This document shows positions 1 through 12,535 of a stretch of DNA of 64,000 nucleotides, one piece after another. This DNA is from Rhynchonema sp. JSB1_4 (Eukaryota > Nematoda > Chromadorea > Monhysterida > Xyalidae). Under the pieces are notes generated by a model. The model did no database searches. It saw nothing but the letters and a program-made list of their open reading frames with translations, and was not told the origin of the DNA. The translations under genes and the position numbers were made by a program. Every line of letters starts with the position of its first letter. Positions within the stretch are counted from its first letter, which is position 1. The stretch lies in assembly GCA_030248065.1 (NCBI GenBank), contig JASAMV010009006.1:38411-102410 (forward strand). The letters run 5' to 3'.

Positions 1-44
1 CCACTCGTTGGCACTCCTTTTTCACTGCACACGCGCTACTGCCG

Positions 45-2374
45 TTAATCACTGCTCCACCGCCGATCAAGAAGATCTGAATGGTTTTTGGCTTCGGTTG
101 GAAGAAAGAGTTGACGTTTCGGAGGCACAAAGTTTGAAAGCTGACGATTTTTCTTCAAATCAAGACCGGACAAAAACTCGTATTTTTGAAGCCGAAGCAA
201 CATTTTTTGTGAAACCTTAAAAATTGATGCAAGAAGAAAAAATTTGTTTTCGGTTTCGAAATTTCGAAAAAACATTGATTTCCATGCCTTTCGTTCAAAG
301 GTAATTATTTACCACATAACTTTCAAAAAATATTGATTCTCACCTATAGACGTTCAAAATGACCAAATTCTAAAGTTGATGAACCGACCCTTCCATTCAA
401 GTTCACAGCTTTGGCGTGCGTTCGTGCTTGCGGCCACTTGATGTTTGTTTCGGTCAGCTTTTCGCCGTCAAACAGTTGCACAAACGGATAGGCTCGATCG
501 AAAATATAGGCCACCTGCTCCTTCTTCACGCAACGATAGTCACGTCGCTATATTTGAAAAAAGGTGGAATTTTTCGGATTTTTTCCGAAATTTCCAATGA
601 ATTTCATACCGGTTGTGACGCGCATCGTCCGACGCGGCTGGCTCGCTCGATCGGTCTTCTCCTCGCTCCAACGGCAACAGCAGCAGTCCTTCGTAGACCG
701 ACCGTTCTCGCTCGTGCTTGACCGTTGCAATCGTTCTGCTCAGTTTCAGCCACACAACGTTCCCCGATGGCACATGCGTGGTCCTGGCAGGGATCTGCAA
801 GAAAAGCAGCCATACAATAACACGCTGCCAAATGGTTAACGGTTTGACACACCGTTCTTTGGCAAGTCACCCGAGGTCTTCGCTTCGTCCAACTTCTGTC
901 TTTGCAGTCGCTCGACGTGCTCGATTTTCTGTTGCCTGTCGCCATGGTTGCGACGCCTGGCTGATGTTCCACCTGTAAATCGACTATGGTAATTGTATAC
1001 TACTTTGTTCCATTGCCTTTTTTCCCGACTTCCACAAGAAAACACACACACACACATTTATAGATCAACTTGATGCGTTCAATGTCGCCCTGACTGAGAT
1101 GCGACTCCTGCCCGATCGTGCGTTGTGCGCTGATTACGTCCTTTGTCCAGTCCATTGCATTTGATCGTGTGCCCAGGTGCAGCAGTGAGTCATAGTCGTA
1201 CGGTTGGCCGAGATCGGTCACGCCTTGAATGCCGACTTTGGCGTAGTTGTGCCGCAGTACGGTCTGCATTTGAAATTTCATATTGAAACTCTTCAAGTAA
1301 ACTAAATCATCTACACAGTATGACGTCCCACCTCAACATTGTCAACGTGCACTTGAATGTAATCGTCCCTGTCGGGTCTTGACGACTCGTGCCACAGACC
1401 AATGGCATGCAGCAATATGTGTACAATGCGCCATTCACTCTCGTCCTTGAAACATCAGAAGTCTTGAGATTTAATTGACCCAGAAATTTTGAAATATAAA
1501 TTTAAAACTACAGTATGTTACCCGATCTTGCGTGCAGCTCTGCCCGAGCGTGACCACATGTGGAGATTTGGCCGACTCACCGACTTGTGAATGGCACCTG
1601 ACAGCTTATGGAAGTCACTGCATTTAATACACGGAGACAACGACCACATAAACACGTTTGCCGTACCCTTCTGCTGTCACCACTTTCATGACGGCGCATC
1701 TCGCATTTCTGCGTGCTCTCGGACAGATCGGGAACTTGAAACAGGTTTTCTTGCTAATCTCGCGCATCGCTGACCGCAACAGACGACGAATTCGCGATTG
1801 GTCCTCTCTGTAAACGGACTTTTAAATAGATATTGTTCAACATAAATTTTGACAAAACACCGCCGACCTTGACCAGGTGCCCACGAACTCCATTCTGTAC
1901 GGCATTTCGGCGTCGTTCCAGCGACGCGAGCCGCTGTCTGGTGAGACCACGGCCAACAGGTGCTGCGTCAGCTCGTCAGCACTCGATGCGGCTGGTTCGT
2001 TCTCTAAAATAAATGGACGTGAGAATAAGAGTAACTGTTGAAAAGTGGACTAGAAGTTGAAATAAGTCTAGTTCAGACCCGCGTACCAACTCCCACCCCA
2101 AACTCCGAATTTATCTCTGATAAGAGACGAAAGTGGAAACATTTTGAAAGGCTCGCCGAGGGATTTCCCGTTATCGGAGCCGTTTTTGCACAAATTCGAC
2201 TGGACACTGGGAAATGGGAACTCATCAAGAGGTAAGGTGCGTTAAAATGCATGCATTAAAAATATATTCAGCATACACAGACAGCATGGCTCACCAATCA
2301 GTCCGCGATCTCTGACAGTCGCTCCGTGGTCCATCAATACTCGATCTCTCTGGCCACACGTTTCCATCCACCTC
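45..2374 (-). CDS. Astacin-family metalloprotease-like protein with altered active site
   Basis: Spliced gene, read on the minus strand as exons 2295-2374 (least certain), 1868-2003, 1667-1807, 1522-1597, 1332-1445, 1056-1263, 871-972, 610-794, 389-547 and 45-215 (stop TAA at 45-47). All junctions are GT-AG and phases match. Astacin landmarks appear in order: RRWNDAEMPY at the mature N-terminus, AMREISKKTCFKF, GCHSQVG, PHVVTLGQSC, the zinc-binding region, GVTDLGQPYDYDSLLHLG, and LSQGDIERIKLIYKC closing the domain. A basic linker and a Cys-rich DPCQDHACAIGERC segment follow, resembling a follistatin/EGF module. The zinc motif reads HILLHAIGLWHESSRPDRD, so the general-base Glu of HExxH is Ile, and the Met-turn (normally S-x-M-H-Y) reads SLLHL. 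Zinc-ligand His residues remain. Inference: a secreted, catalytically weak or dead pseudoenzyme, or an early pseudogene; the open frames favour the former. The signal-peptide exon was not found. Confidence 0.87.
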
Positions 2375-2385
2375 CTACAGGTTTG

Positions 2386-3640
2386 AATGCGTTCGGTGTA
2401 GGGCACACTCTCTCGCGCCTGCATGCATGCCATGAGGCTGCATCTTAAATTGTGTCACATGTTTATACTTGAAAATTGGATACTTATCCGTATTTGAGCT
2501 AAACTATGTCAGATATCGACCAACTTGTGAGCGGATACGGCTCGACGTCGATCTCCTTGGCTTTTGACTGATAGAAGCGAGTTTGAGATCAACAATAGTG
2601 GCAGCCATAGTAGTTGAATTCGAGACATGGTTACTCTTTTTGCGACGTGCAAACTTTAGAACTTTCTTGTTGACTGTCGACTGACTTTTGTAATAAGAGT
2701 AAAAGTTTATTGCTTATTATAAGTTTTCACTGGAAATTGGCAAATTTGAATTAATTGTAATTGCCAACTTCTACTTTAGTTTGCAAGCTTAAGCACTTTT
2801 TAAACGTTCAGCGGATGGCAAACGTTCGGTTCACCATGTACTTTGGTGCACTAATAGAAACTGTTTTGAACTGCCTGTGCGCGCAGTCCGATAACAAAAA
2901 ATTGGCAAAATTGTCAAACTTCCGTTTAAAACCGAAACGCATTGACGTTGGCAGCAGCAATGCGGGTAACTGAGTAGTTTTAGCTCTCACTTATTATCGT
3001 TGTAAATGCAAACAACCGGCAGGTTTTCTTAATATGGTACAATATTGTGAATTATAGTATGCATGCACCTTGAATGCTTGAATATACATACTTTGGTCAA
3101 ACCAAATTACCCGTAGTATCGAGTCAATTTGCATACTTATTCAGCGTTCCTCGTGACATGCACCGTCAACATACAAAGTGGGGGAAGCAGGCAATACTGC
3201 CCTTTACAGGTGCAATTTTGTGCTTAGAACAAGGTTTATGTCTTTCATGTTTTTAACTGCTTTTGCGAACCTACATACTATGGTAGATCATATGTATGTT
3301 GCTGGCAGGCACAGTACTGTATTATTTAATCTTGCGACAAGTATGTAAGTCGAGTAATATGTAATGACAAAAGCAAAAAATACTGCCCAGGCACGGACGG
3401 TGTCATGCTGAACGTTACATTATCGTGCATAAAGCAGATTAAGCGGCGGAATTCATCCGGCAAAAGCGAGCTGAAGGAACCTGTCATATGTTTGCAATGT
3501 ATCAAATATCCAAACAAAACACCATTTACTTTGATTACCTTTACTTTAAGTGTAAGCTGAACAGGTAAAAATATCAGCATCGCCACTTGAGCTTAACGAC
3601 GGTTAATCCGTTGAATGAGAAGCACTGGGCCACAATAGAC
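2386..3640. other. Non-coding interval upstream of the astacin gene
   Basis: Mixed-composition DNA. The missing first exon (signal peptide) of the minus-strand astacin gene should lie here or beyond, but I could not pick it out. Small open frames of 60-86 codons have no recognisable motif. Confidence 0.4.
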
Positions 3641-4967
3641 ACCACTATGGGTGATATTTTCGAAACGGCGTAAAGGTTAGTTGGGTGTAAAGGTCGTTGG
3701 GAAGCTCGGTGAGAGCTGAACAAGCAGCAGGCGCACGTTTTCAAACGAAAGGGTCAACTATTTGACAGTCTGCTGTGCAAGTGTAAATCAGGGTTGAAAA
3801 AAAAAATTTTTTTATTAACGAGCTTTTTTTTAAAAAAAAAATTTTTTTGATTTTTTTGACGAAAATTTTTTTTATTAGAAAAAGTGTTGCAAACGACGTT
3901 TCAGGACAAATGAAATCGATCCAACATATTTTTCAAAAATTGAAAAATTTTCGCCTGAGACCCAACTTGTGCGGTGACACCCGGTAGTATTGTGCAGATT
4001 CTATGGTCTTCTACCAGTCTGAGGTTGATGTTGACTAACGATGTTACTCTAATGTATTGTAGCATGCCGTACAACGTATTTTAATGCATCTAATGCCGTA
4101 TATCTGACATACGACCATCAAAATATCGATTACAGCCCAAATCTTGCGTGTCAGATCGACTTTGCGCGCCCGGTTTTGCACCAGACCTATGTATATACAT
4201 GTGTAGTAGCATGCAGTAGTACATTATCGGTGCCACATCACTATAAAAGACCAGCCCCGCGCATCCCTGTACGGATTTGGGGACAATACAGGGCGCCGCA
4301 GGCGCGATTTTGGAAAAATTGTCCCGTCCACAGGAAAAAAGTGCCAATTTTTTGGCCTCGAAAAAGGCCATTTTTGGACATTTCAGCCCTTTTTGGGCAA
4401 CTTTTTTTATTAAAAAAAGCAAAATCTGAGTTTCAAAAAAAAATTTTTTTTTTAAATTTTTAATTAACCACTTTTTTTGAAACAACTCTGGTGTAAATCG
4501 TTTGTTTGAAATCTTGCTTGTTTGTTCAGGACAGTTGCACATGCGTTTTTAAACCACATGTATGAATTTCGTGACCTTTTATTGAGCCGTTTTGATTTCG
4601 TGCTGCGATCAGTTGGCGACGTCAAATTTTTTGGCATCGCCATCAATGAATGTTCAATTTCTCAATAAACGGCGAAACATCAGGTAACATCAGGTACCAT
4701 TATATTCCTTCAAAACGTTTGGTTTGTGCAACCGCCTTAAATGAACCAGATTGCAAACAAACAGTGTTTACGCTTGCACAGCACACTGTCAAAGTTGACC
4801 TTTCGTTCAGAAACGCGCGCCTGCTGCTTGGTCAGCGTGCAATGTTGCAAGCATGCGCCCACCTTACACCGAAGTTTTTCGCAACAAACTTACCACCGAC
4901 CTTTATTTACACCCAGCTGATCTTTACACCGTTTCGAAAATGTCACCCCATGTCATTTACTCACACA
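3641..4967. mobile_element. Terminal-inverted-repeat element, about 1.3 kb, no transposase seen
   Basis: The left end from GGGTGATATTTTCGAAACGG onward matches, in reverse complement, the right end around 4795-4967 (GGGGTGACATTTTCGAAACGG class). Similarity continues through GTTGGGTGTAAAG, AAGCAGCAGGCGC and TTTGACAGT...GCTGTGCAAG, giving imperfect inverted arms of about 150-170 bp. The interior has long A/T blocks (3797-3880 and 4380-4460) and no convincing protein frame. Ends of the same kind recur at 44275-44562 and 50922-51257. Target duplication could not be fixed. Likely a non-autonomous DNA transposon. Confidence 0.65.
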
Positions 4968-5294
4968 TCACCAGATCAGTCCAAAAATACATACTGCACA
5001 GTAGCCGCAGTCTTGCGAGGGTATGCACGTGTCTGAACGTGCCCGCATTTGAAATTGCGGTTAATTTAAGAATAGCCCACTTCTCGAAAAAGTCGGGCGT
5101 GAAACTGTGTATAGCTTAACCACGTTTGCCTGTCGTTGTTTGGCCTGGCAATGGAAATAATGACCGAACTATAGTCCGGGCAATAAAATAATTACTGTTG
5201 TTTCTCCGCATTGTAAGATTTGATTCAATCCAGTGTTCCATCATAAAAGATAACACTTGCTCACCTGTGTTAAGCATGCTTTCCAGCTGCATAG

Positions 5295-5500
5295 TACCGG
5301 AGTTTTCCACTTAAAGCCCCCGGATAGTAGAAAATTTTCCACATAAAGCCTCCGGAGGCTCCAGATGGATTTAATTTTTTCTGGAACATCAATTTTTCAT
5401 CCAACAGTAAGCTAGCTTTCTTTTCTTTTTGGTCGGAGGGCCCATTTTCCACCAATTTCCACCTAGAGCCCCGGGGCTTTAAATGGAAAACACACCGGTA
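5295..5500. mobile_element. Short TIR element of the CCGGAGTTTTCCAC family, copy 1
   Basis: Begins TACCGGAGTTTTCCACTTAA and ends with the inverse, GGGGCTTTAAATGGAAAAC..CCGGTA. The interior repeats TTTTCCAC and AAAGCCTCCGGAGGCTC motifs. TA at each end suggests a TA target duplication. Related copies lie at 15214-15533 and 41444-41908, with a fragment at 45307-45366. Too small to code for a transposase. Confidence 0.7.
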
Positions 5501-5659
5501 CACGCACACATATCTCTAGCACCTAGTTTTATATTAAAAATGTGGTACTATTTTACTGTCCAGTGATTTTGTACATACTGTGCGTGTTTCATGCACTGTT
5601 TTGAACTGGCATAACGAAAACGTGGAAAAAACTTGTAACTTATTTCTTATCCTTTTTTG

Positions 5660-5950
5660 ATGGTTGGTTAATTTTATTTTTTTTTTTTCTCTTTTCTCTC
5701 CACCCCCACACAACACACCTTTCTTCTTTCCTCCCCCCAACAGGGGGAGGAGGGAGGAAGAGAAGAGGTGCTACACCCCACCACTCTTTTTTTTTTTTTT
5801 TCTTTCCCCCCCCCCCCCCACCCTCTTTCTTTTTTTTTTTTTTTTTTTTTTTCACGATCACCCACTCCCACCAACCCCCACTTTTTTCTTTTCTCTTTTT
5901 TTTTTTCTTTTTTCCTCCCCCACACCCCCCCCACACCCACAATACACACA
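5660..5950. repeat. Pyrimidine-rich tract
   Basis: About 290 bp made almost entirely of T and C runs on the plus strand, with one purine patch near 5743-5770. Long frames through it encode only Pro/Phe/Ser or Lys/Gly repeats and are not genes. The tract could form triplex DNA. It is also a place where assemblies often go wrong. Confidence 0.85.
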
Positions 5951-8112
5951 TACTATGTGACGTAATAATCTGACACCTCGTAGTCAATACACACTGTCTG
6001 TCACGGTTTTTATGCCTGAGCAAGCTGTTCGTCAGATGGTTCACTCTGATTTCCTGACCGCTGTCAAAGTTTCATTTTCATGAACATAATGTTTTTACTC
6101 TGATTTCGCATCAAGAATGCCACAGTCGTGGCGTTGACATTCAAATTGGGCGTCGCGTTGCACGATATGAGCACATTTGTGTCAAGCAACATCAAACCCG
6201 TCAGAAACAGATGCGCAGGCATTTTGCCACACTTGGCACGCTTTGCACCATATCAACTTTGCGGGCAAGCGCCATGGCAACGACTTGGGTTGGACTAAAC
6301 ATGCACTTGCCTGAGGGATGCCCAGACAAGGTCATGCCAGGCTGTGGCATAGCGCTGGCCCGCGAAGCTGCGACAGCCCTTTATTGTACTCTGTTCGCAC
6401 CGCTGGACTACGACGAATGGTGGTGACTAACAAACTGTCCAGTAATTACTTTGGCAGCCGTTTCATTCTCAGTGCAACGGCTTCGAGGGTAATTCATTCT
6501 GAACCACAAACTGATTTTTTTTTCAAAAAAAGCGTTGAGAAAAGTTTGCACAGGCAGGGGCTTTCAAATTTTTCTGTATATTCATTCTGTATATTGTAAT
6601 ATAATACAAGTAGCTCCTGCTGTTTGCGGGTCATGCTTGGGAGCCCAAAAAGGACACAACTTCATGCGATAAAGAGTAGTGTTTGTACTTTGTTCAACAA
6701 AGACCAAAAACTACATATGTACATACACTTGTTGGATTGTGGCCTAAAGCTCTGTTCTCAAGTCTACCGAAAACGCTTGAACTGTGAGCTGGATCAGAAA
6801 CCAATCTAGTCACCGTTTGGTGCGCCTTGATATAAAGGGGGTCATTTAGCATGTTTGCACAAACGTATATTGTGTAGTACGCACCAGAGGCATATCCTGT
6901 CATTCTGGCATATCCGGTGTCAAACGATTGTCTTGTTGTGTCCCTTTGTCTCTCAATGTCTCTGTCTGTCGGCTGATTTCAAAACAACCACTGCAAACTT
7001 GCTGCACATCTTTTTTCATTGTCGAGCTTGTTTTTTGCAAGCAGCCGGCTTGGCTTAACCCCATGCACTTCGGAGACAGAAACCAGCCGACTTCCGCTTC
7101 GGAAAATGTGGAAACGTATATATATATATATGTATGTACATGTTGTATCTAAAGTGAAACTCATCAAGAAGCAAAATTCGAAGCCCATCTCAGTCGAGAT
7201 CTTAAGGCAAAGAAAATACCCATGGAAGAAAAGTTCGGATGCGGACCCCTTGCGATTGCTTGCGCTTCACTAAGGCTTACACAGAAGTTGAGACACACAA
7301 AGAAGAGACAAGTCAACCAAATGAAGTATCGGCTTAACAACAAGGCCCGTCTATATCTGGCGGAAACCATGTGATGAGCGTTGAAAAGCGTGTCCGTTTG
7401 TTTTCGCAGGAAGTTTGCTCTTCCGCTGATTGGTTCACTGCCCGGCCTACATATACCGAAATGTTCATATTGTTTGCGAGTTTTTGCCAAGTGCTCTGAA
7501 CTTTTCCTGACATGTCCATAAATTTGAGCTCAAATTTAGTTAATAGTGTAATCCGATGTTCTTCTGGGGAAAGGCTTTGTGTTCGTTTATCATCTCAAAC
7601 TGTCTCTGTCCGTCCATCCGTGATCCGGAATGCACATGTTCCTAATGTCAAGCCTTTGTCCAACCTAAACTTAATAAACACAAACACTTGTTTGCTCAGG
7701 CTAAACTTTCACCAAAGTGGCGTGAACCATTGAGCCGAACAGGCAGGCAGGCGAGGGTGTACTGTCTTTTACGTCATCACTGACGCAAGGCGTGTGTCTT
7801 GCACATGGCCGCTTTTGTTGTTTCATTATTTTTCTGACCTTTGTGTATAAGTAATTTATTCGTCACTGAACATTTTCATATCAAGCGTGAAAAAAAATGT
7901 CACGTTTGCACGTCAAAAAACGCTGTGCTGTTCTGCGGGCTTCACTGTTTGCCCAACTGCCGAAGAAACATCCCGCTGCCTCGACAACAGCAGAACAAAA
8001 ACTGCACTTACTGTAGGCTTGAAAATTACTAATTTACAAATAAAACTGGTTCGGAAACTACACGAGAATTGGGTGTAAAGGCCAGTGTAAGCCATGTGTG
8101 TATATACAGTAT
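5951..8112. other. Non-coding interval
   Basis: No supported gene. It holds short frames without motifs and a TA microsatellite near 7118-7131. No inverted-repeat element was recognised. Confidence 0.4.
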
Positions 8113-8773
8113 CAGCTGCAATTTTTGGCTGATTGGCGGCAAAGCCTGCCGCGCCTGCAGGCACAGGCTCATTACAAAAGATGCATAGCAGCCTGCCGCG
8201 TTTGCAGGCTTTGCAGGCTCGGTGCATAAGCGGTCGCATACGAGCCTGCCGCGCCTGCGCAGGCGCGGTGGGTGCACTGCTGCGCTTGCTTGTTTGTGTG
8301 ACGTTTAGGTTTCAACATTTGTTGTCTTTCTGCGATATCTTTCCGCTTGTTTTTTTGTCCGTTCATCATGCCGGTTCGTACTGGACGTGGCATTTCAATT
8401 CGAAAGCTTGAAAGTGTTTGGTCGCTTTTCAGAACATGCATGAATAAAACGTCACAAGTGGTTTGTTTGTCAAAAGCAGCGATGTGGTTAAAATGTGACT
8501 TTGGTTACAGTTTTATTGTTCGTTTTTGCAAGGTATTTGCTCGGACAAGCGGACAAATATCACAGAAAGACATAAAATGTTGAAACCTAAACGTCACACA
8601 AACAAGTAAGCGCAGCAGTGCACCCACCGCGCCAGGCGCGGCAGGCTCGTATGCGACCGCTTATGCACTGAGCCTGCAAAGCCTGCAGGCGCGGCAGTCT
8701 GCTATCTTTTGTATTGAGCCTGCGCCTGCAGGCGCGGCAGGCTTTGCCGCCAATCAGCCAAAAATTGCAGCTG
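8113..8773. mobile_element. Foldback element with about 240-bp inverted arms
   Basis: Starts CAGCTGCAATTTTTGGCTG and ends with its inverse. The left arm 8113 to about 8362 pairs with the right arm from about 8540 to 8773, through GCCTGCCGCGCCTGCAGGC blocks and a segment with TGACGTTTAGGTTTCAACAT. The arms are rich in repeated GCCTGC/GCAGGC words in otherwise AT-rich DNA. The loop (about 180 bp) encodes nothing recognisable. Likely a non-autonomous DNA element; target duplication not determined. Confidence 0.75.
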
Positions 8774-11700
8774 GTACCACTAACATAAACATGGCTGATA
8801 TCCTGAAGCACCCTTCGATGAACATTTTACACTATTATTGATATTACTATCCATTCACATTTGGTCAGGTGCTTAAGTTATGCTCTGAGCAGGTCAGATG
8901 TGTTTTCTATCATGGTCTGCTGCTGTATTGTGCTAATCCAAACTTATCTCACAAGCTCAAGAGCAGTATAAAAGCAGAGCAGCGCGCAACCGCCTGGTGC
9001 CACGTACCTCGCTCTCGTAGACACAAGTTTGGATCTACTGTAGGTAACGCATGAGTAATTTAAGGCGCCGAAAATTGAGATAGATGGGCATTCCAGCCAG
9101 CTGAGCCCAAAGCTCCCTGCGGGTCGCGGGAAATGTAACGGACATAAACATCAGACACCAGAATATACCACATGTGTACTGCAGTTGCTCAAGTTTTCTG
9201 TTAGGTTTTGACTATACTGAAAAGTCTCAAGTTCCTTCCGATCTCACAGTGCATGTATCGGTACGAGATCATAGCACATTCAAGCGGCGCATCTGAGGGT
9301 GAATGGATTGGCACTCTTCCCTCCGCACATACTCGTATCACCAAGCAGCCTGGCAAACATATGTACGCATTATTTTCGGACCAGAAATGTGCAACCAGTG
9401 CACCCCACGCTCATGGCTGCTGCCGCTTGCAAGAGAGCGCGGCTCGCACAAACTGTACATACCCATACTTGCTGCGATACTGAGACTGCTCATATGCGAA
9501 AAAACTCATCCTAGACCAACTTAAGGGTGAAAACAGCGAATTTTAAAAAAGGAATTGAACTACAGTATTTACAAAGCAGTATCCATTTTGTATTTCGATA
9601 TCTGCCATTCAACTGAATTGATTTCAACTGCAGCATTTACATACCGCTATTTGCGTCATGCTATTTTTTAAAACCGCACTTCTCGCTTCTGCTCTTTTTC
9701 GGGCAGAGAAGTTTTTTGTTTATATTTTTTGTTGCAGAGTCTATGTCATCTCGCGGTTGCAAGTGCGCCATAAGTGTCCATCTTGTGCCCGTTTTGTTTT
9801 TGTGCGACAAGTTTTACGAGGTCGGAGCCGGGCGAGTAATTGAGTGCTTCGGTAATTTGTGCGGCTTTTAAATGGCAGGCTGCATGAATTTGGCAAAAAA
9901 ACAAAATGATTATTCCCTGTTTGTGTTGTGTATTTATATATTTGAGTTGGGCATAAATTCCATGTTTGGCAAAATGCATTCCGATCTTATAAAACCGTTT
10001 AGGTGTTGTTCTTTTTGTCCCAGTTTTTGTCGCAACTTTCAGCCGAGTTGCAAAAAGGACCAGAGGACAGCTGTAAAGACCCCCGCTGTTGACCACATAA
10101 TTCAGTGTGCGCATCGCATATAAACGCGTTTCGGAGCGGGTGCGTGCGCGCACTGTGCCGCACTTCTTCTTTTCCTTGTTTGCTGGTCGGGTAATAAAAT
10201 TCATTGCGCTTCCAGTACAAACGCTCTTTTATTGTTCTGCCTGTGTCTATTTTTCGGCAACCAGCAACGATGAGGGTGCAGCCGCGCCGATTTGTGAAAA
10301 AAACGGACTCCATCCGACCGAAGCCGTGTTAACTGGTTTCCTCATTGCCCATGCCTGAATCCCGCAAAAAAAATTGGCCGAACTTTGGCTAAACGCCTAA
10401 CTATGGCCCGATAAGCTTGTCATATTCGAATAAGCTCCGGTCCCCGAGTTTGTTGCCGCGCGCGCCGCATATTTAAAACCGTTTTTCAGTTGTTTCAGTT
10501 TAGTGGGTCGCATTAGTTAAAAAATACCACGCTTCACTTTACCACGGTTTCTTGTGGCTTTCGTGGTAGGACGGTGCTGTTCGCATGTGCCAAGTTGGGC
10601 CAATAAAATATGTCCGTTGCGCTTTGCATTTCGTGGCAGCAAACTTATACCCCTTGCCTCACAAAGTGGCAGTGCATCAGCACTGATGGGCTACGGTAGG
10701 ATAGCAGATAAAGTGTTGAAATGCAGCAACGTCATCGCATCAACAGAGTTGCAAAATCGCCTTTTCAAAAAAAACAGTCCGTGTGAGCTTTTTTGAACGC
10801 TTTTCGGGCGCTGCTGAAATGTTTGATTACCCCGACCAAACAATATCCACCCCAAGTGTGAAGGAGGATAAACACCGTCTTATTGCAATCGTGCTTACTT
10901 TCGTATGACGCAAATTTGTGGTCTGCCCAGGTGTTTGTTTGCAGTATATTTGAAGTTGCATGTCCTGTTTCGCATCGTGTGCATCATGTTCAAAATATTT
11001 GCAGTTCACGTTATCCTCTCAGTATGTTGCGTACATACATGATACATACATATACATATACATACATATGTACCATGGTGGCGCATTCATTTCTGAAGCG
11101 AGCTCCCGAATTTTAAATTCAGCTGATCACTCGGTATAATGTACATTAGTTAGCGAATTTTCGCAGAAACAAAGCCACCCGAAAAATACAGACAACAAGC
11201 GAGCGAAAGCCGCATATTAAGGCTACCCGGTCCCCAGAGCCACATTTTCGCCGCGTGGCGAGCGCGATTCCCATCATTCCGGAACGGAAGGCGGAGCAAA
11301 TAAAAGTTCTTTTGTTGTTTCGTTTTGCTGGGTATATGCAGTGTGGGTGTGCTTTTTTGTCTGAAATGCAGGCCACTCTATTCGCTGGTCTCTCAACTTT
11401 TTTTGCCCAACCCCGACGATTGCTAGCAGATGTAGGAGACTTGCTTTTGTGCAGACAACGTTCTGGCGCTTGTTTAAATGCGGAAATGAACTTCATCTTG
11501 GTATGCGAAATAATACATATTTTCCTCTTGGTTATTTTCACAGCCAGGATAATTTCGCTGTGGTTTTTTATGCCCTCATTAATATGCTGTTCACGTGGGG
11601 GGACAGTGGGATGCGAGACGCATTTCGGGCAAAGCGAAAATTCCTCGATTATTTTCGTCAACAAAATGGTTGGTATGGTTGCAGCACAGCAGCAGCGCAG

Positions 11701-12535
11701 CTGCCGACTGGTCTTTGCTGTACAATCTGTGTCTTCCTGCCTAATTTACGCACATCAATTTTGCCAAATTAGCTGCCCGCCTCCGGTCCATGCATGTATA
11801 AATGTCCATTGATGGGTAATCAGCCGCGAAATTGGGTAATATGCTTGGAAGCGGGCCTAAAATCACAATAGTGCTACATGTAAAAAAGAAAGCAGGAAAA
11901 CTCGGACGTCTGCGAAGGCAAATAATAAAGAAAAATGGAACTGACCTGTTAGTTCATTGTCCCAGTTGATTCGATTCACAATCGGCCGCGCTTTTCGCTG
12001 TTCACTGTGACTTTATGTGGCACCAGAAGTAGTTACAGGATGTTTCAAAAGCTACTGAACTATACGTAGATTATAGATGAGAAATTGACTGACATTATCA
12101 TTGAGCTCAAAAGTCGTCGACAAGGGTTTTCGGTCACGTGGAATCTGTTGGCCGGTCTGATCAGGGCCGAAGAATAATAGCTTTCAGGCGCGTTTTACTT
12201 TTGTTTGGTCCCAAATTAGACCGTGACCCTGTTTCCTGGAACCAAATCTCCGGACCAAAAATTGACCAATGTACAGATTCCCCTGTGTCCGAAACCCACA
12301 GTTAGCCAATTTTTAGCCGCGTATTTATATCCACTTACTGTACATGTACATGATCTCCCACAAAGTACCGTTGGTTTGTAGTAATGTGGTCAAATCATCT
12401 CTTCAAATAAAGTCGTAAACACAGTCACAAAAATAAACACATGTATTACTTTTCGCGCTCATTTGGGGCTCATGTGTTCGACGACTTTCTTTGACGATAT
12501 GATTTGACGATCAAAACCATTAGCCGTATCCTTAA
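8774..12535. other. Non-coding interval
   Basis: No supported gene. The two longest frames (minus 9746-10204, plus 11255-11812) show no domain, no family resemblance and no splice context, and overlap long frames on the other strand, so they are treated as chance. ATACATAC-type simple repeats occur near 11034-11070. Confidence 0.4.

Noticed and set aside
5640..6044. Open frames on both strands of 90-134 codons
   Set aside because: They run through the T/C tract and encode only Lys/Gly or Pro/Phe repeats.
9746..10204. 152-codon minus-strand frame
   Set aside because: No motif, overlaps other frames of similar length, no splice context.
11146..11812. Overlapping 172-codon (-) and 185-codon (+) frames
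   Set aside because: Mutually antisense, no domain, composition unlike the confirmed exons.
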